Positions 20,892 through 22,317 of a DNA stretch of 22,317 nucleotides are shown piece after piece. A model generated the notes under the pieces. The model saw only the letters and a list, made by a program, of their open reading frames with translations, ran no database searches and was not told the origin of the DNA. The translations under genes and the position numbers were made by a program. The stretch comes from a virus: positions 1-22,317 of the IMG/VR virus record IMGVR_UViG_3300027676_000045; one strand, written 5' to 3'. Position 1 is the stretch's first letter. Each line of letters starts with the position of its first letter.

Positions 20892-21809
20892 TCAGGACGC
20901 TGCCTCTGGGCCAGGGATGAACGGAAAGCCCCTGAAGTTGGGCGAATTGTTGAATTTGTTGCCGCATGTGAAGAACAATCGGTCGCAGCCCGGATAAATA
21001 TTGAACGTATCGCCTGGCGCGGGCGCGCTTGGAAATGGGGCGATTACATTCACCACGCCACCCTTGGTATAGGTGCCTATCGTGCGCGACACTCCCTCGT
21101 TCTCCCCACTCGTGAAGGTGATGACGCCCAGGTTGAAATATCCGCTCGCCTGCGACAGCGTGGCGTTGATGGTGCTTTGGGTACAGCTACTGCCTGCCAT
21201 AGCCGAGGTCTGGAAATTCGACTGCAGAAGAGTGCAACTTGCGTCGTATAGCGTGTTAACGCATGTTGCTTGAAAGAGATTGATCGGCAGGTTTTGATTC
21301 AGGATTTCCAGGTAGCTGTTGATCGTGAATGTCGCCAGGTTGCGGCTGATGTTGACCTGTCCCACGTTGCCGACGAACTTTTTCACCGTGCCCGTGGGAA
21401 TGACGGGATTCGCGTAAGCGCCGACAGGCCAATACGCGCCCAGATAAGTAAGCTCTGCCCCGTCGAACACGCCCTGCCTGACAGCCTCAAGGAAGGGACC
21501 GCCGTCAATCTCAGCGGCTCCGGGAATGACATCAAAGACCAGCGTGTCCACCGTCAGGCCAATGGCGTTGTGCATCTTCGCCTTGTTGTCCTTGCGGTCA
21601 AAATAAGGCCCTACCGAGCCGCCAGCCGTGAAATACTGATTGTCCCAGTAAGGATCGCCGCCGGAACCGGATGTCTTGAGGGATATGTCAACATCGCCAG
21701 AGGCATAGTAAAGATTGCCGCCGCCCGAAAGCGCGAAGGCGTAGAGGCCGCAGTAATTCATCTGGCCCGTCGCAAACAGGGCTTGCAGTTGCGACGTGAG
21801 TGTTTTCAT
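20892..21809 (-). CDS. DUF2163 / BR0599-type tail protein
   Basis: A 305-residue tail protein that in siphoviruses and gene transfer agents lies between the distal tail protein and the NlpC/P60 peptidase. The diagnostic C-terminal signature C-D-R-L-F-F-T-C-G-N-K-F-N-N followed by N-F-R-G-F-P-F-I-P-G is present. Internal features include S-G-D-V-D-I-S-L near 40, the E-I-L-N-Q-N-L-P segment at about 168-175 and further cysteines (A-T-C-V-N-T-L-Y-D-A-S-C), probably metal-binding as proposed for this family. The ATG lies 19 bp after the upstream gene. Confidence 0.88.
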   Translation of the reverse strand: MKTLTSQLQALFATGQMNYCGLYAFALSGGGNLYYASGDVDISLKTSGSGGDPYWDNQYFTAGGSVGPYFDRKDNKAKMHNAIGLTVDTLVFDVIPGAAEIDGGPFLEAVRQGVFDGAELTYLGAYWPVGAYANPVIPTGTVKKFVGNVGQVNISRNLATFTINSYLEILNQNLPINLFQATCVNTLYDASCTLLQSNFQTSAMAGSSCTQSTINATLSQASGYFNLGVITFTSGENEGVSRTIGTYTKGGVVNVIAPFPSAPAPGDTFNIYPGCDRLFFTCGNKFNNSPNFRGFPFIPGPEAAS

Positions 21810-21828
21810 GCTTGCGAATCATCTTTGG

Positions 21829-22317
21829 CTAATTTTTTACACTGCCCCAGTTCAGTTTCTTGACCGAGTAAATCCCCTGAAAATCGAGAGAAAAATCGAA
21901 TTTGTCGGCGAGGAAGCGGCAGGGGTAGTAATAGGAAAAGTCCGCCGTGATCGCTATGCCACTGGCTGGCGCTCCTGCGAATGTCAGCACGCCGGGAGTC
22001 GTCGATCCCCAGGCTGATACCGACCAGCCGGTAGTGTTCGCCACCGGGAAGCCGGGACCGGTGTTTATGAGCCCGCTCGTGGACTCCGACCATCCGCTTC
22101 CAAGGGGAATCGTGCTGCCATTCTGCCTCGTTTCAGTTGCGGTTGACGTCGAGACATAGACGTTCCAGCCGATGGCTCCCGCAGGCGGGCTTGACGGCGC
22201 CGCGACGTTGAGAATATGGTTCGCCGCCACCGCAAGGCTCGTTTCAACGCTGGTGGCCGTCTCACCGCTATCAGTGACCCACGTGCTGCGCACGTAATAT
22301 GTGGCTCCCGCGAGCGA
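21829..22317 (-). CDS. DUF2460-like distal tail protein (5' part outside window)
   Basis: The 3' end of a gene that is open to the window edge; no start codon within the window is convincing, and the reading frame continues through the last base. The last 36 residues, F-S-Y-Y-Y-P-C-R-F-L-A-D-K-F-D-F onward, match the C-terminus of DUF2460 proteins that form the distal tail ring. Before that lies a fibronectin-like segment (Y-Y-V-R-S-T-W-V-T-D-S-G-E-T, G-W-N-V-Y-V-S-T) inserted in the middle, which may be a surface-binding decoration. Gene order with DUF2163 and NlpC/P60 supports the call. Confidence 0.7.
   Translation of the reverse strand, partial: SLAGATYYVRSTWVTDSGETATSVETSLAVAANHILNVAAPSSPPAGAIGWNVYVSTSTATETRQNGSTIPLGSGWSESTSGLINTGPGFPVANTTGWSVSAWGSTTPGVLTFAGAPASGIAITADFSYYYPCRFLADKFDFSLDFQGIYSVKKLNWGSVKN

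Overview
The window looks like part of a phage-plasmid (a tailed-phage genome that also carries an iteron plasmid replicon) or of an integrated relative. The host is most likely a Gram-negative proteobacterium. The evidence is: a TrfA-type replication initiator followed by an array of direct repeats; a type Ib-like partition pair (small ParA plus a ribbon-helix-helix protein); and a long leftward phage late operon with a tail-tip block (DUF2460 - DUF2163 - NlpC/P60 - giant J/megatron-like protein), fibre-like genes and holin-like and lipoprotein genes. Sec signal peptides and lipoboxes fit a two-membrane host. Head, portal and terminase genes are absent and would lie outside the window. The host genus cannot be read from this sequence.

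Layout. Positions 1-2456 (leftward): a compact accessory operon with a secreted PLD/Nuc-type nuclease, a small exported protein, a zinc-ribbon protein, a J-domain protein and a T5orf172/GIY-YIG-like protein. Positions 2457-2608: divergent promoters. Positions 2609-6139 (rightward): rep, a six-copy (perhaps seven) iteron array at 3577-3725, a protein whose second half resembles DUF2829/Tad2 (Thoeris anti-defence), a repeat-rich candidate centromere, parA, the RHH partner, and a DUF5677-like protein. Positions 6156-6190: a UUCG-loop terminator for the leftward late operon. Positions 6214-22317 (leftward, described in transcription order from the right): tail-tip proteins, fibre-like and exported proteins, then a cluster of small membrane, lipoprotein and enzyme genes ending at the terminator.

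Most striking observation: downstream of the J-like gene, a run of fibre-like or lectin-like proteins carries N-terminal Sec signal peptides. Five of them have an even number of cysteines in the predicted mature part (4, 10, 4, 2, 4). One is a GH16-like polysaccharide-active protein with an ExDxxE motif, and another is a glycine-rich adhesin-like protein. Phage tail fibres normally fold in the cytoplasm. An exported, probably disulfide-bonded set encoded inside the late operon suggests either host-surface display or export for assembly outside the cytoplasm. Three tiny genes (two lipoproteins and one 20-residue peptide) sit in gaps of this operon and are easy to miss.

All functional calls come from reading motifs and gene order by eye. 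No database search was run.
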